A stretch of DNA of 64,000 nucleotides from Gyromitra esculenta (lineage: Eukaryota > Ascomycota > Pezizomycetes > Pezizales > Discinaceae): the NCBI GenBank assembly GCA_038503075.1, contig JBCAML010000013.1:62001-126000 (forward strand). Direction: 5' to 3'. Shown piece by piece: positions 23,257 to 35,500 of this stretch. A program made the position numbers and the translations under genes. Position 1 is the stretch's first letter. Every line of letters begins with the position of its first letter. Below the pieces are notes generated by a model that had not been told where the DNA came from, made no database searches, and was given only the letters and a program-made list of their open reading frames with translations.

Positions 23257-24930
23257 GTCATGTTCCTTACCCAGATCATACGTATGGAAAGAAAAACAAA
23301 AACCCGTTGTCGTACGAAATGGGGCTCTTTGCCGTAAGTCGGGACCAACTTACAGGACTGGCCTAACGGTGCGCTGTATTCCTAGCAAATATAGAGTAAA
23401 GAGCTGACAGGGGTTTGGTAGCGAACGTATCATGCACGCACGATACGTTTTGCAGGGTTCCGGAGGCATCCCTAGTTACGACTGTTTTGAGCACTACTAA
23501 GTGTTTAAGTTTTGATAAAGAACTTTGGGTGGGATTCACTACTCTGGTGCCGGTTTGTACGAACGATGGGCACGTACCATCCACCGTATCCTGCGCCATA
23601 GCGAGATTGGGGTGAGGAATAAGCTTAACCCCGCTAAAAATTTCTCACCTGTCTTAAGTCTTTTCTATATCTGGTTTAATTCCCGCTTCACCATGCTCTC
23701 GCAACTGCACAAGATTGGCATCTAAAGAGTGCTTCTAGGTCCATCCGAATCCCACCTGCAGAGGTTGCTATTATTAGTTTCAAGCTGAAATAATTAAATG
23801 GAGACTCTGTGGTCTCGCCTACCCCGCGGCTGTCTCCTGCACATCGCATTGGCCTTATGAGTTGGTAGACTCTTGAGTATTTACACTGATATTCGCACTG
23901 CCAAGCTACATGCCGCTGATCAGTTGAAACCAGCATGCCCGTCGTCTAACCTAAGAGGGAAAAAAAGCCTCGAGTGTTTTTATTTCTACTCATTGTCTTG
24001 TAGCGCTACCGGGATACGGTTGAAGGACCGCCACTGCTCCACACGGGCTTGAGGGTTTAAATAGTGCATATTAACTAAATGACAGCGTGCTAGGAAAAAG
24101 AGAGAGCGCGAGATGCGTGGCATAGACCCAATAGCATTACTACTACTTGTTTTCGGTATTGCGATTGAACTTTTTTTGGTGAATCTTTTAGCTGGCTACC
24201 ACCTGAGTCGGAGGTTGTCCCTAACACGCTCCGGTTATGCTACGAGACTATGGGTACCGCAGATATGCTATCTCCGTGTAGGGTTGCTATTTCCATCCCT
24301 CATTAAGTCATGAGGCTCAACAAGCTTGGCGCTGAGCTAGGTTGCTTCGAAGATACATGTAGTTATCTAGTGGTACAAAATACCTACGGTGCTACGGCGT
24401 AGGAATCGAGTGTGGAAAACCTTTCCCATGCCCGCGCTTTCCTATAGTACTTTCGGGTACCCTCAACAGTTAAAGACACTTTCTAGCTAGGGTAAAACAT
24501 CCGTCTCACCACAGAAAAATCAACCCCCCTACATGCCCGGAGTATAGGGCACTAAAGCTAAGAATTTGGAGAAACAAGTTCTATTAGATCGAATGTGACT
24601 TTGTTTGCATTATTACTATTTTGAGGTTAGATTTTTTTTTGCCACCAGGGCTTGCTAGGCACATCATTTTGGGCGTGTGTGGGAGGGTGTGGGAGCTGTC
24701 TTGGAAGGGGGGATTCAAAAATACTGTAGGAAAAGCGCGGGCATGGAAAAGAGTTTCTCCAATACATATATTTAAGGAGGTTGGGGATATTAATGCACGC
24801 ATGCACCCTCGCAAAAAGACTGGCTTGGCAGTGGGAAATACTGGAGTTCCAGCGCAAACATTATATGGTACTAAGGCTCAACACTGGTACTGGATTTGCC
24901 GACAGCCGCCACAAAAAATATTGATTGAAA

Positions 24931-25115
24931 CCGTGATATCTCTGCAATACCGAACAGGGCTATGGGATGAAAGTAGTTCTCGGATTGGCTGAATGTGCAC
25001 TGCGGCTCAATTATGGCCAATAAATAGTCAAGCACCGATGTGAATTAATGCATTCAGCCAATCCGAGAATTACTTTCACCTCATAACCCTGTTCGGCATT
25101 GTTGAGATATTACGG
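24931..25115. mobile_element. foldback/MITE-like long inverted repeat
   Basis: Two arms of about 62 bp surround a loop of about 55 bp. They share CCGAACAGGG and the run TTCTCGGATTGGCTGAATG at the loop side. Mismatches between arms are mostly transitions. The loop holds AGTCAAGCACCGATGT (25026-25041), which resembles the terminal repeat I remember for the Fot1 family of fungal pogo-like transposons. No open frame of note. Confidence 0.7.
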
Positions 25116-25190
25116 TACTTACTTGGGCAGTCGTGTAAATTGTCTTTTCTGAGAGCATGCGCAGATGTCCCCGCCTTTAAATTCGTTGAG

Positions 25191-25215
25191 TCAAGCCCTT
25201 CCTGCTTGACTCTAC
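25191..25215. repeat. perfect 9-bp-stem hairpin
   Basis: GAGTCAAGC and GCTTGACTC are separated by seven bases. No gene or T-run next to it, so no terminator role is claimed. Confidence 0.7.
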
Positions 25216-25839
25216 TGTCTCGGCTTTGTAAATCACCCAAAATTCTATTCCACGCGTTTCAGTAGAAACTTGTGTTGGATAGAAGTTCGATTTGCATATC
25301 TTGGCGGTGTGGTTGTGTGATAGGTTGCCGTTTTCTTACATTTGGGTTGTGAGGCTCTAAGCGCCATTGAGCGTATCACGGTCGCAGCCTTCCCGGCACA
25401 ACAGACACGATAGGCTTCGCGCTTCTTACCCCTCTTTTGTGTGGTGCGAATTATTTGACAACCGTCAGTTCGGCCAACAATGGCACCGTCGTCGTACCTG
25501 TATGTAGGTGTAGAATGAGGAGGCACACAGAACAGGTTTGCCTTTAGATTTGCTTTTGGGAGAGATGAAAAATGCTCTGGATTTTGCATATATTTATTTT
25601 TCATGTTCCTCTCGAAGAAGCAATGGAGCTTAATTTTGGGGACGAAAAGGAAGCGCGGTGTGGATGTGGTCAATACTGTTCTGCACCGCTGTATCCCTGC
25701 TGTTACGGTTCCACAGAACACGCGTTCGTCTACCTACCTTACAAGCGCAGGACACAGGTTCCAACGGACACAGGTTCCCCGTTGGACGTGTTCTGTCTTA
25801 CACCTGGCGGGGCAGATTGACATAATTTATGTCGCGCCG

Positions 25840-25960
25840 GGCATATTTAAGAACAGTGCTTCTTGCACTACTTTGTTCGCTGTGTCCGCCAAACCAAACC
25901 CAAGGCCAGATATGTTTAAGAACAACACTTCTCGCACTGTTTTGCTCGCTGTGTCAAACC
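25840..25960. repeat. imperfect two-unit direct repeat, 69-bp period
   Basis: Both units contain TTTAAGAACA, then CTTCTTGCACT or CTTCTCGCACT, then TCGCTGTGTC, at the same spacing. It lies just upstream of the first zinc-finger paralog. Confidence 0.75.
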
Positions 25961-26034
25961 CAGGAAACCGCGAACGCTCTTGCTTAATTGTTGTGTTACC
26001 CGGCTTCACCCATCCACCAACTGACTAAACAAAC

Positions 26035-29000
26035 ATGCCAATGTGGTGTAACTATAGCAGCAAAGAGCTTGGAGTGGCTGTAGATGTAGCTGTGGCGCCC
26101 ACCCCCCCTCGAGTGTCGGCTTGGGATTTGTTGAAGAAGGAGGCCGAATTCTGCCATTTGCTTGGCCACCAGCGCACACAACTGAGCACCCCTACACGGC
26201 TAACTAGAGTCGATATAGAATCCTCAGCCTCCAAAGAATACTCGTCGTCGCTAAGCTCTAATAGCTCGGGCTCTAGTTCTACAGCTGCCACCATTCCGGA
26301 TAGCCAGCACCACAGCGTAACTGAGCTTCCGATCAGAGGAACACCACTAGTATGACCACTGCCAGTAGCTTGCTTTATTTCATTTGATTTGTCATCTAAT
26401 GGTTTTTAATAGCCGCCACCGAAGCTACCGCGGTCGAAACTTGATGATACCCATGTCACAATCGTGGTGGATGAAGAAACTGTCCTCTCGGAAAACAGGG
26501 TAAGTCATGTGGCTCCTAAGACTACTCGTCGTTGGAAGCATGGGACGCTAACCCCAATCTAGGAACCGAGTGCCCTCAAGAGCTTTGACGATGTTACCGA
26601 AGACAGCTCTAGTACTACATGTCGTATGAGAACCGAAAGGCGAACAGTAAACAATTTCTTAAACTATCAAATCCCGATAATTTAAAGTGATTGCTGACCT
26701 GTGAAATTTATCGTAGTCTAAACTCTCAGCACTGAGCGCTTGGCTGAATAATCTTGATGACGATCCTTGGGCTTCTCTCGTGGTGCCGAAGAGGCCTAGA
26801 CAGGCAAAGTGCAGCGGCACTATATCTAGAGTGAATGAAATTCTGGCTGGTGACTTCAAAAAGGATCCTTCAGAAGCAGTTCATCGATGCCAACTATCAA
26901 TCGACCTCCACCGCAATTGTTGTTTTGCTGCTAGTCCCACCCTTGGTCCTATTCTCTGTGGTCCGAGTGCTCTGGTTCATTCCTCTTCTAGATCGATTCT
27001 ATCTATTACACCACCGTTCCGGGAGTGGGTCTCGCGCATAAGCTCTGGACATACACCCGAATGTTCCTGTCAATGCTATTATTTGGGGTTACTATCCTGC
27101 CCCAGGAAATGGATTACCGACCACCGGCTGGGACCGAAAATGGAGCCGGGCAAGGTCTTGGGAGAGTCGAAGTGCGGACCACCTCTCGGCTATTCTTCGG
27201 CTTGCGCTAAGACGCATGTGGGTGGAACCGAACAAGATGGATTTTCTGGGTCAGGGACACACCAAACCCCAGACGGACTCGGTGGTGGCTCCTCATATAT
27301 TGGTAATTTTAATCGTAATGGGAACGGCCAGAGAGGTTATGAGCAAAGCGACAACAATGGTGGGACTGGTGGAAAACAGCCTTTCGAGGTGCCGGGCGGC
27401 CAAAAAGATCACAATCTGTCTTGTCCCTATTTGTGCCAAAAGGGGTACGTGGGGTCATATCAGTGCGTAAGAGAAAATCTATTTTCGAGTTTTATTGCCC
27501 AGCGGTAAGTTTGGTTCGGTTGGAGTAACAGTTGCGGTGTCTGAGGTACTGACTTTCTTTAGTGACCATGTTTTGAGTATACATATCGCGGCATCACAAT
27601 GCGGAAGTTGCTATAATTGTTACGGCACAAGCAAAGCCCGAGATCGACACCAAAAGAAATGTCGAGGGACCCGCCAGGTTCCTAATAATGTATCTCCAAA
27701 GCTACTTGACTTTAGCAAGAAGGTGGAGGGCTGCAAGAATTCTGCAAGCCTGATGAAGATCCTCTTCTTAAACGAAGTTGCGCAATACGACAGGCAAGGC
27801 AATATAGATAGTAACTTAGACTCTTTCATGCAAACTTGCTCTACGGATCAACCGGAATATCTACTAATATGGGTTTTATTCAATTAGATCTACCAGAGCT
27901 GCGAAAGCAAGGCTTTTCGTCTCGCAATACTCCTCAGCCTGCTACGCGAGATTCGCCAAGCACAAATCCTCCCCAGTCGACTCCGGCGACTCTGTATATG
28001 CCACGAACATCTGCTTTTAGGATGCCGGAAAGCCCTACTCCGTTCTTTACAGGAAAGCAGGTGGAAACGCTAGGCAGGTTTTCAGTTCAAAACTCGCAGC
28101 TAGCAACTGGGAATACTCAAGGCCTGGATCATCCCCAGTCGGCTTCCCTCGCTCCATCTATGAGTCAACCATGCTATTCCGGGACGGTAAACGGGGCTAT
28201 TCCGGGCTTGGTGGAAAGCTATATGAAGACGTCAGACGATATGTTGACTCAATTCTTGCAGTCTGCACCGGAGAGCACTCAGGATTCAAACCTCATTCTG
28301 GATGCGGATTTAAAGGAATTTTTCAACCCCCTAGAACTAAAAGCAGTGGATCCAAAATTAGGAGATCCTTTAGCTATGTTTGTGACTGAGCTTAATAACG
28401 CTCAGGCATCTACTCCACTTATGTTACAGTACATCATAAGACAGTTCAAAGAAAAACTTTCGCCATCGGTGGTAGAAAAATTCCGTGAGGTTTTTCTCGA
28501 AGATCAAGAAACAAAACAATCCGTACCCGTATCTGAAGCCTGTAAGTATACTTTATCAACTAAGAAGACTGTTACTCACGTTCTACAATAGATTGCAATG
28601 CAAGGACAACACTCACGGGATCTGCTCGGGAGAGCGGGTATAGTTCGTTGCAGGCTCGGATGGTGGGTCCACAGGATGATGAAAGACACAGAGAGATACA
28701 ACTCCATAATGGATTTACCGACGTGCGAGATACTCCACAGTACAACCACACTGTACCTGAGGCGAACCATGAGGGGGTAGAATTCTCTGATACTAACTCG
28801 AGTAAGCTCCGACCCCAATCTAGAATATCTACCACTAGTATATGTACGAGCTGTAGATACAGACGTAGATTCTGACTCGAATATTTTGTATCTTCCGCCA
28901 GGGGTATCGGATGAACATAGCTCTACAAGCTATGGGAACATGACAAGCCGTAACAACTTCCAATTCGCCTCCAATTCCCGATCTAACGATGAAACCCGGG

Positions 29001-29071
29001 AAGGTGGGAAATGGCTTGCACAAGTCCCCAGAAAGAGGCGTAAGGGAATCAGCCATAAGTCGAACACTTGA
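26035..29071 (+). CDS. C2H2 zinc-finger family protein, paralog 1 (LGHxR family)
   Basis: Proposed exons: 26035-26349, 26413-26499, 26563-26646, 26717-27504, 27563-27810, 27888-28541, 28592-28801 and 28839-29071. All phases are consistent, giving about 872 residues. The N-terminal motif is FCHLLGHQRTQL (about 39-50), followed by a Ser-rich patch. The central block is LSAWLNNLDDDPW, with RNCC and LGP nearby. The first finger is abnormal (CPYLC then a long spacer). The second, QCGSCYNCYGTSKARDRHQKKC, fits C-x2-C-x12-H-x3-C. A conserved block follows (VPNNVSPKLLDFSKKVEGC ... ILFLN), then a helical region (residues about 590-640) and an acidic tail. It resembles paralog 2 in motif order and in the phase-2 intron between the two fingers. 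Probably nuclear and nucleic-acid binding. The final 37-nt intron is short, and a 45-nt intron at 27446-27490 could remove the finger spacer. Confidence 0.7.
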
Positions 29072-30272
29072 TTGTTGCCGAAACTTAGCTGCTCGGATAA
29101 GATAGCGGATTTTCTGGTTTTAGAAGTGATGGAGAAAACGAACTGAAGAAGAAAGTTAAGGTGGGAAATAGAGAAACTTGAACTGTGTCTGGAGGTGGAG
29201 GAGAAGATATGTAGTAGTTAAGGTGGTGGGAAAATTGGGGGGGGTTAATTTTTGGGGGTAATAGAGCGATGACTTGATTACATCTATGTCTATGATGACT
29301 GGATAACTAAGGGTCGGGTTTTCTAAATGGCTGGAAAAAATATATTTTGGTATTTCATTTTTCTTTGGACAGTGTCTGAGCTAGCTTAGACTCCATTCGT
29401 TTTGTAACTTCTTTTGCTTTTCTGAATATAATTTCTCATAATCAAGGCCAGTTGATCTATAGCTAGTATAACTCAAACGAGGCGGAGGCGGCCAGTTCAG
29501 TACCGCTTAGTTCTCTGATCTTACGTATTATGCATGTGTTCTGATCTGTATGTAATTAAGTATCATTTAAAAAGTAGCCGACCGGTAAGTAGGTACGTGG
29601 GAGAGCCGATTTACAAACGAGACTACTTTGTACACAGACTGCCCTGCCTACCAAGTGAAGCTATATATATGTAGTAGATACATGTAGCCGATATTATTTA
29701 GAGAAGCTTGAATGCACTAGTTAGAATACATACTACACAAGCGGACCTGAAAGTTTCTTTCCACCCCACAAGCATCAGTCCCTTACCACTTATAACATCG
29801 TGCATTTAATACATTTAATACGCATTGCCAGTACATATACTGAATTTGCAGCCTGAGGGTTAGGGCCCGCGTGTAGTATGGTTTGGGGGTCGGGGGGCAC
29901 TAGTATTATAAATAGATAGGTAGATAAATTGAATGTACGAGATCCTGAAATGGGAGATGTGCCAGTGGTGACGGAGGCATTTTTGCGAACTTTCTAGTGA
30001 GAATTTTGAAACAGGATAACTAGGTATTGGTTTCACTTGCTATATGGGCTGGTCTATATATGCCTAAAATGACCTCGTTCGTAAATACTAGTTGGTTGAG
30101 GAATTTTTAAACCGAGTTGATCACTTTGCAAACAGCATTTAAATGAATATGGGTCAGGATATGTTTTTTCGGAGCGGAAAAGAAGGAAACATATAATCGT
30201 TTTTCAGAGATGAGATACGCAGGTAGCAGCTCTACTATCAGCTGGAACACAATTTTAGCTAGTACTCTACTC

Positions 30273-30754
30273 TATGGCGCGCGTAGTCTTAGACCTCGAC
30301 CAATTGTAGTGAGATGTGGAACGCCATTGTCTTGCAAATAGTGCCGAGCGTCCCGCACAGCGTACGTAGCCCCACCTTCCCTCCAAAGCCTGCCAGTGTT
30401 ACCACTGATAATTCTGCCATTGATACTTTTCGAGGTACTTCTTGTCGAGAATGTACCGTCTGATAGCTTTTACACATATATTTGCCTCAAATAATAGAAT
30501 ATGATACTATTCCTCCTTGCGTATATCTCATCATGACCATGGCACTTTTTGCAATGTTCCACATCGAGCTTTTTATACCCAAAAGTGAGGTCTAATTCTG
30601 CCACATCCACAACATTATTTGCACTATACAAAGCTAATTAGTGTTTAGACTATGCTCCTAGGCTGTTTAGCTTTGCTTCTATAGTTTTCTCTATTGTGAA
30701 ACTCAGAATTAGAGCTTAAAAAGGTGATCGAGGTCTAAAACTGCGCGCGCCATA
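30273..30754. mobile_element. MITE family 2, copy A
   Basis: The 482-bp element starts TATGGCGCGCGTAGTCTTAG. The reverse complement of its right end reads TATGGCGCGCGCAGTTTTAG, so the arms are near-identical over about 28 bp and both end in TA. The left side also carries GATGTGGAACGCCATTGTC, shared with copy C (ATGTGGAACGCCTTTGTC). No transposase coding. Confidence 0.88.
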
Positions 30755-31434
30755 GGTAGTAGAAGAAATTAGTTTAGGATCGGTAGGGTAACCAGCTTCT
30801 GCCTAACTAGTTAACTACATGTATGGTACGTGAATGCTTAAGTGTGTACTACAACGACAACTGACTCCAGCACCCTGTATGTAAAGCTTCAAGTCTTTCA
30901 TTTATATCTTGTTAGAATTCTGAAATTTTTTAAGTCGGTTGGCTGGCTGTCGATGTTGGAGTAGTGATTTAAAATCGGGAATAAAGCCTCATCTTTGACC
31001 GTTAAAGGGAAAGTGGAGCGTTCTGATAGCTACGCTTGATTGACAAGATATACGCAGGGACATTTTTCTCAAATCTTACACTGAGAGGCTAAATTGAATA
31101 CTTATACTCATGTTAAGTTTGAATTCGAGGGTACATCTCTTGAATAGCACTGGTAGTAGACATAATGAGGTTGAAAGGCTGCAGAGAAATATCCTGGAGT
31201 TTGGCAAACATGGATGCACACTTGGCATACTTGGCAAAATAAAGGCCAGTTTTATTGGCCCCCATCTAAGACCATAGAAGCCTTAACCTAATTTCCGACT
31301 AACGACAGGTGCTACCGTAAAACCTAGAAAGAACATCCATAGCATATTTCTACAATGCTAGCTAGAAAGGTGATGGCAACCTCTAGTCTAAGCCCAATAT
31401 AGTTCAGGATCAGGGCTGTAACAGCAACTGGACA

Positions 31435-31664
31435 TAGCGCGCGAAGTTATAGATGTCGACCAATCATATTTGTATGTGGAATGCCTTTGTCTTACTAAGG
31501 GTTTATTCTGCCACAGCTACTAATATTTATATCCTGTAAAAAGCTAAGTAGCTTCAATACTATGAGCCTAAACTCTTTAGCTTTTCTTGGGAGACTTAAC
31601 TGGTTGCAAGCGTCGGAATAACGGCCCAAAATCGTGGTCGATGTTCAAGAATTCGCGCAACATA
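31435..31664. mobile_element. MITE family 2, copy B (internally deleted)
   Basis: About 230 bp with ends TAGCGCGCGAAGTT and (reverse complement) TATGTTGCGCGAATTC. It carries the family's GATGTCGACCAAT and ATGTGGAATGCCTTTGTC motifs, but lacks roughly half of the interior present in copies A and C. Confidence 0.8.
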
Positions 31665-32067
31665 TATATTCTCACTAGATTAGGCTTAGGCCTTACGCCT
31701 CTTTTACCAGCATTTTAGAAGTCTGCCACGATTGTTCTCTCTAGGTTTTACGGCAACCGTCAGCTAACTAAAGTGGTTAGTGAGGACTTTATATTTTTCT
31801 GCCCTCTCCTCTGGTGGTGGTGCTAAAATGGCCACATCCCAAAAAGCACACTAAGCAGTCTTACACACTCTAGCTGCAGTAACATCTATCGAATTAATTT
31901 CCCTAAAAGCACACAGTTATAACGGGTTGGGTCTCAACCTTGCTAAAAATCGATTGGTTTTGCTGGCCGAGCGGCAGGTTGCGCCGCAGCTGCAGCTGCG
32001 GGGGTGTGTTAGCGAACAGCAAAATGTCTCAGTTACAGCATGAGAGCAGCAAAGTAAACAAGTAAAT

Positions 32068-32113
32068 AGCAAGATGGACAGCAAGATGAACAGCACGATG
32101 AACAGCAAGATAG
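32068..32113. repeat. 12-bp tandem repeat, four units
   Basis: The units are AGCAAGATGGAC, AGCAAGATGAAC, AGCACGATGAAC and a partial AGCAAGATAG. Confidence 0.8.
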
Positions 32114-32510
32114 CGTACTTAAAGGTTTAAAGGTGCCCAACCTCTGTAGACCAATTTTGTCTTGGAATTGTATACTCCACTGGAGAAGTAATACAATTAC
32201 AAAACCTCGATTGCTGTATGTATCCTCATTGTTTGCTAGCATCCTTTGAATTTCCCGGGTGTCTAAATTGACCAACAAGGCGGTTGCAGGACCTAATTAA
32301 GAACCTCAAACCTTGAAATGATTAACTCAACACCTATCTACAGCGCGAAGATTTCCCGCGTGCTTATTGAGGTCTGTCCCCACTATTAATTTTCAGAATC
32401 TAAATTTTAAAATTTCATATGAGCTTACAGAACGACCCTTTTTCTCACAGGGACCCGGAGCCGATGCCAAATTTCATCTACTACCTCGATCAAGGCACCC
32501 AACATCTTAC

Positions 32511-35500
32511 ATGAATGAATCTACTATTGAATTTTCTGCAGTTGAGTGGAAGTATATATGCGAGCAGACTCCGTTCGTGCATTTTCTCGGCCATCGGCGG
32601 TCTGAGCTTCATTATATGGCACGTGATATTAACGACGATGACGAGCATGCATATAATGAAGAGCAAGAAGAAATACTTGGAGGATTTGTTGACTACCGGG
32701 ATTTTTATGAGGTCCTGAGAACCCCAGAGGGCCCAGACGCAGACGCCGAAATCGATTTAGACCTGGCGGTTCCGGACCTGTGCTCGGTTTCCGATGGCTC
32801 CTCAGAATACTCTTCTTCAGAATGTTCATCGACTTCTGCTACTAAGGGTTTGCACATGATTAATATTGCTTCTTCTGAAAACTTTGACTATATGGTATGA
32901 TCTCTAATCTAATATATGCAACTCCGCACATATATCTATCCAGTGCTGACATAACTTTATAGTTTGCATTGGGAGATCTTGAGACTTCCCAACCAGTCGC
33001 CGGGTCCATAAAATCCTCTCGGGTAGCTATCTACAACCCATTGACTGAATTTTCTTTCGCCTTTTTATCGGGAGGTGCTTAGATTTACTTGATTTGTATA
33101 GTGGAGTCGGTCATTATCGTTCAAAAATTACAGCGTAGGTGGGGACGAAGATAGTATTGGCTTAGGGGAAACTGGCGGTCCAAGGCCTAGGTATATGCGC
33201 GCAGTAAGTATCCAGTGATCCATTTTCTATCATTTCGTTAATAGAGAGTAATTTCAAACCTTAATATTGTCTTAGAATCCGGATTCAACAGACTCTGACG
33301 TACCTACCGGGGGTGGAGGGGTAGATGATGCATTATCAATCGGGAAGAGACTCGCATTGGTAGTTTTTTTTTGCATAGAATCCCTAAGGGATCTGATATC
33401 CTTCGCTACGATCAGTGATCTAACTTTGGGCCCGGGTACCTAGACCCATGCACCTACTGAGAAATCCAAATCTTCGGCCTTGAGTTCTTGGTTTCAACGA
33501 TATGATGATCCTTTTGTTCCCCTGACTGGATATCTGGCCTGCACGAGTCGTCAGCGAGATGAGACTGCTAAAGTAATTTCTGAAGTCGACTCCGTTTTTG
33601 ACTTATTAATACACTCTCATCGCGGAACCCAGACATTTATCCGCCTTCATGGCCACCGAGATTGTTGTTTAAGGCTTAATTCCACACTCGGCCCATTCTT
33701 CTCCAGTTTGAGCTTTTGGCCCACTAATAGTCAAGATGCTAGTAATCTGTCGACAAGAAAAGTGATAGGATCTAAAGGACATGCCCGAAATATTGACCAA
33801 GCTACTCCACGCACCCGCCCAGCTGGACACACGCCCATAAATCTACCCGTGAAGTTACTGGCGTCTACACTTAGTCTTCCAGAGTGGATATCGGGTATTA
33901 ACGCCGGTAAAACACCGTGGAATGTCAGTTACTTCAACTTGGAGTATGCGATAGATTTGGAGACAATCCTTCTCGGATACGAGCCGGCCCAGAATTTAAG
34001 CAATATATGCGCATGCATATGCGGATCTAGGTCAGAATTTACCGGGCTTAATATTTGGTCATTTTATTCCTCAACTCGGACCAATTCCCGTGGTAAAGAT
34101 AAGCGGGTTAGCGATTTTGGGAGTTACTCTGAGGACTACTCCGGCCGTAATCAAATGCAAGGACTTTCTAATCGCATATCCACGGCATCTAACAATGCTA
34201 ACACTAGTATTGATCGAAACGTGAACGGAAAGCGTCTGAGGGGGAGTTCAGATGACGGGGATTCTGATGACGAGAATTCCCGCAGGAAGTTTTCAGAAAG
34301 GCTTGGTCCTCAATCGGGTCACGAATTTAGCTGCCTATATTGTAAAGAGAAATTTTCGACTTGGCAAAGACTAATGTAGGTATCTATAAACTCTAAGAAA
34401 ATCTCCTATTCTACGAAGATACTAACCTCTCAACTAGTAACCACATCTTGAGAATACATGCTCGGCACTTGCAATGCGATGGGTGTGATAAAAATTATGG
34501 AAAGACCCAGGAGCTGAAAAGGCACAAACGCTTATCTTGTCCAGGGGCTACCAACGCTCCAAATATGGTCTCTCCGAAAGTTCTTAAGTTTGCAGAACAA
34601 ATCAAAGGGTGCACAGCTGGAAATTTTGATAATCTACATGGTATTCTTTTTATAAACGGGGAAAAGCGATATGACGCGGCGGATGAAACTGATAGTAAGT
34701 AGTTCGCCTTGTATATATATGAAACGTAGTTCAATATTTTACTGTGGTAAAGCTTAAGGACTTTACTAATATGAGTGGAACTGGATATTTAGGGCTAGAA
34801 GTATTTAGCCGACCGGTTTCAACAGCAACATCAGCTTCTCACCACAATCGATCTAACTGGCAGTCCTGTCAAAATTCTAGTTTCGTCCAAGATTTCACTC
34901 GTGGGCCCAAAGTTGCAGGGACGATTATTGAAGACGTAGACTCCGCTACGCAAGGGGTTTCCCCTAGGCCACAAATATATCCTCAAAATCCTGCTCCACA
35001 AGCTTTAGATACAATAATCCGCCCTAGCCCAGCACCAGCGGGTGGCTTACCTATCTCAAGGTTAATAGGTGTTCAAGAGATGTGCCCAGATCTCGTACCG
35101 AAGACGGATGAATTAGCAAAGCAACTTGCAGCCTTGGCAGAGCATGCTCCCCACTTACTAGAGTCTGCTATGTCCCACTTAGAATCGTTGATGGAAAAAG
35201 TAAAAGGGAACGGTAATCCCTCACGTCTAACCGGTCTTCCCTCTTCATCGCAAGGCGGTTTCCCTAGCATCCAGCAAAATATATCATCTGAATCTGGAGT
35301 AATAAGCAGTGAGTTTATTTTCAATTAAGGGGACTAGCCGTCGGAAGCTAATCGTGGCAGGTGGTGTATCTTTAGATATAGAGAGTCCAGGACCTGTTCC
35401 ATTGCAAATTTCCATTGTGTTGTCCTCGGAGGAAGAGAGATCGGATATAATAGATGGTAAGCTCAGTTTAAAATCACAATCAAGAAGCTATTTCTTAAGC

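Larger units (their letters stand above)
22398..26034. other. repeat-bearing intergenic region
   Basis: 3.6 kb without a gene. It begins with a G/T-rich stretch just after the secreted-protein gene. It then holds a MITE (23025-23256), a short palindrome near 23425, a long foldback (24931-25115), a 9-bp-stem hairpin (25191-25215) and a 69-bp direct repeat (25840-25960). The open frames, including a 158-codon one on the minus strand at 25245-25721, show no family motif. Confidence 0.55.
29072..32510. other. MITE-bearing intergenic region
   Basis: 3.4 kb between zinc-finger paralogs 1 and 2. It carries two copies of MITE family 2 (30273-30754 and 31435-31664) and a 12-bp tandem repeat (32068-32113). 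No gene is supported. Confidence 0.6.

Noticed and set aside
25245..25721. 158-codon minus-strand open frame that might be a transposase remnant
   Set aside because: I could not find a DDE triad, helix-turn-helix or any shared motif with known transposases.
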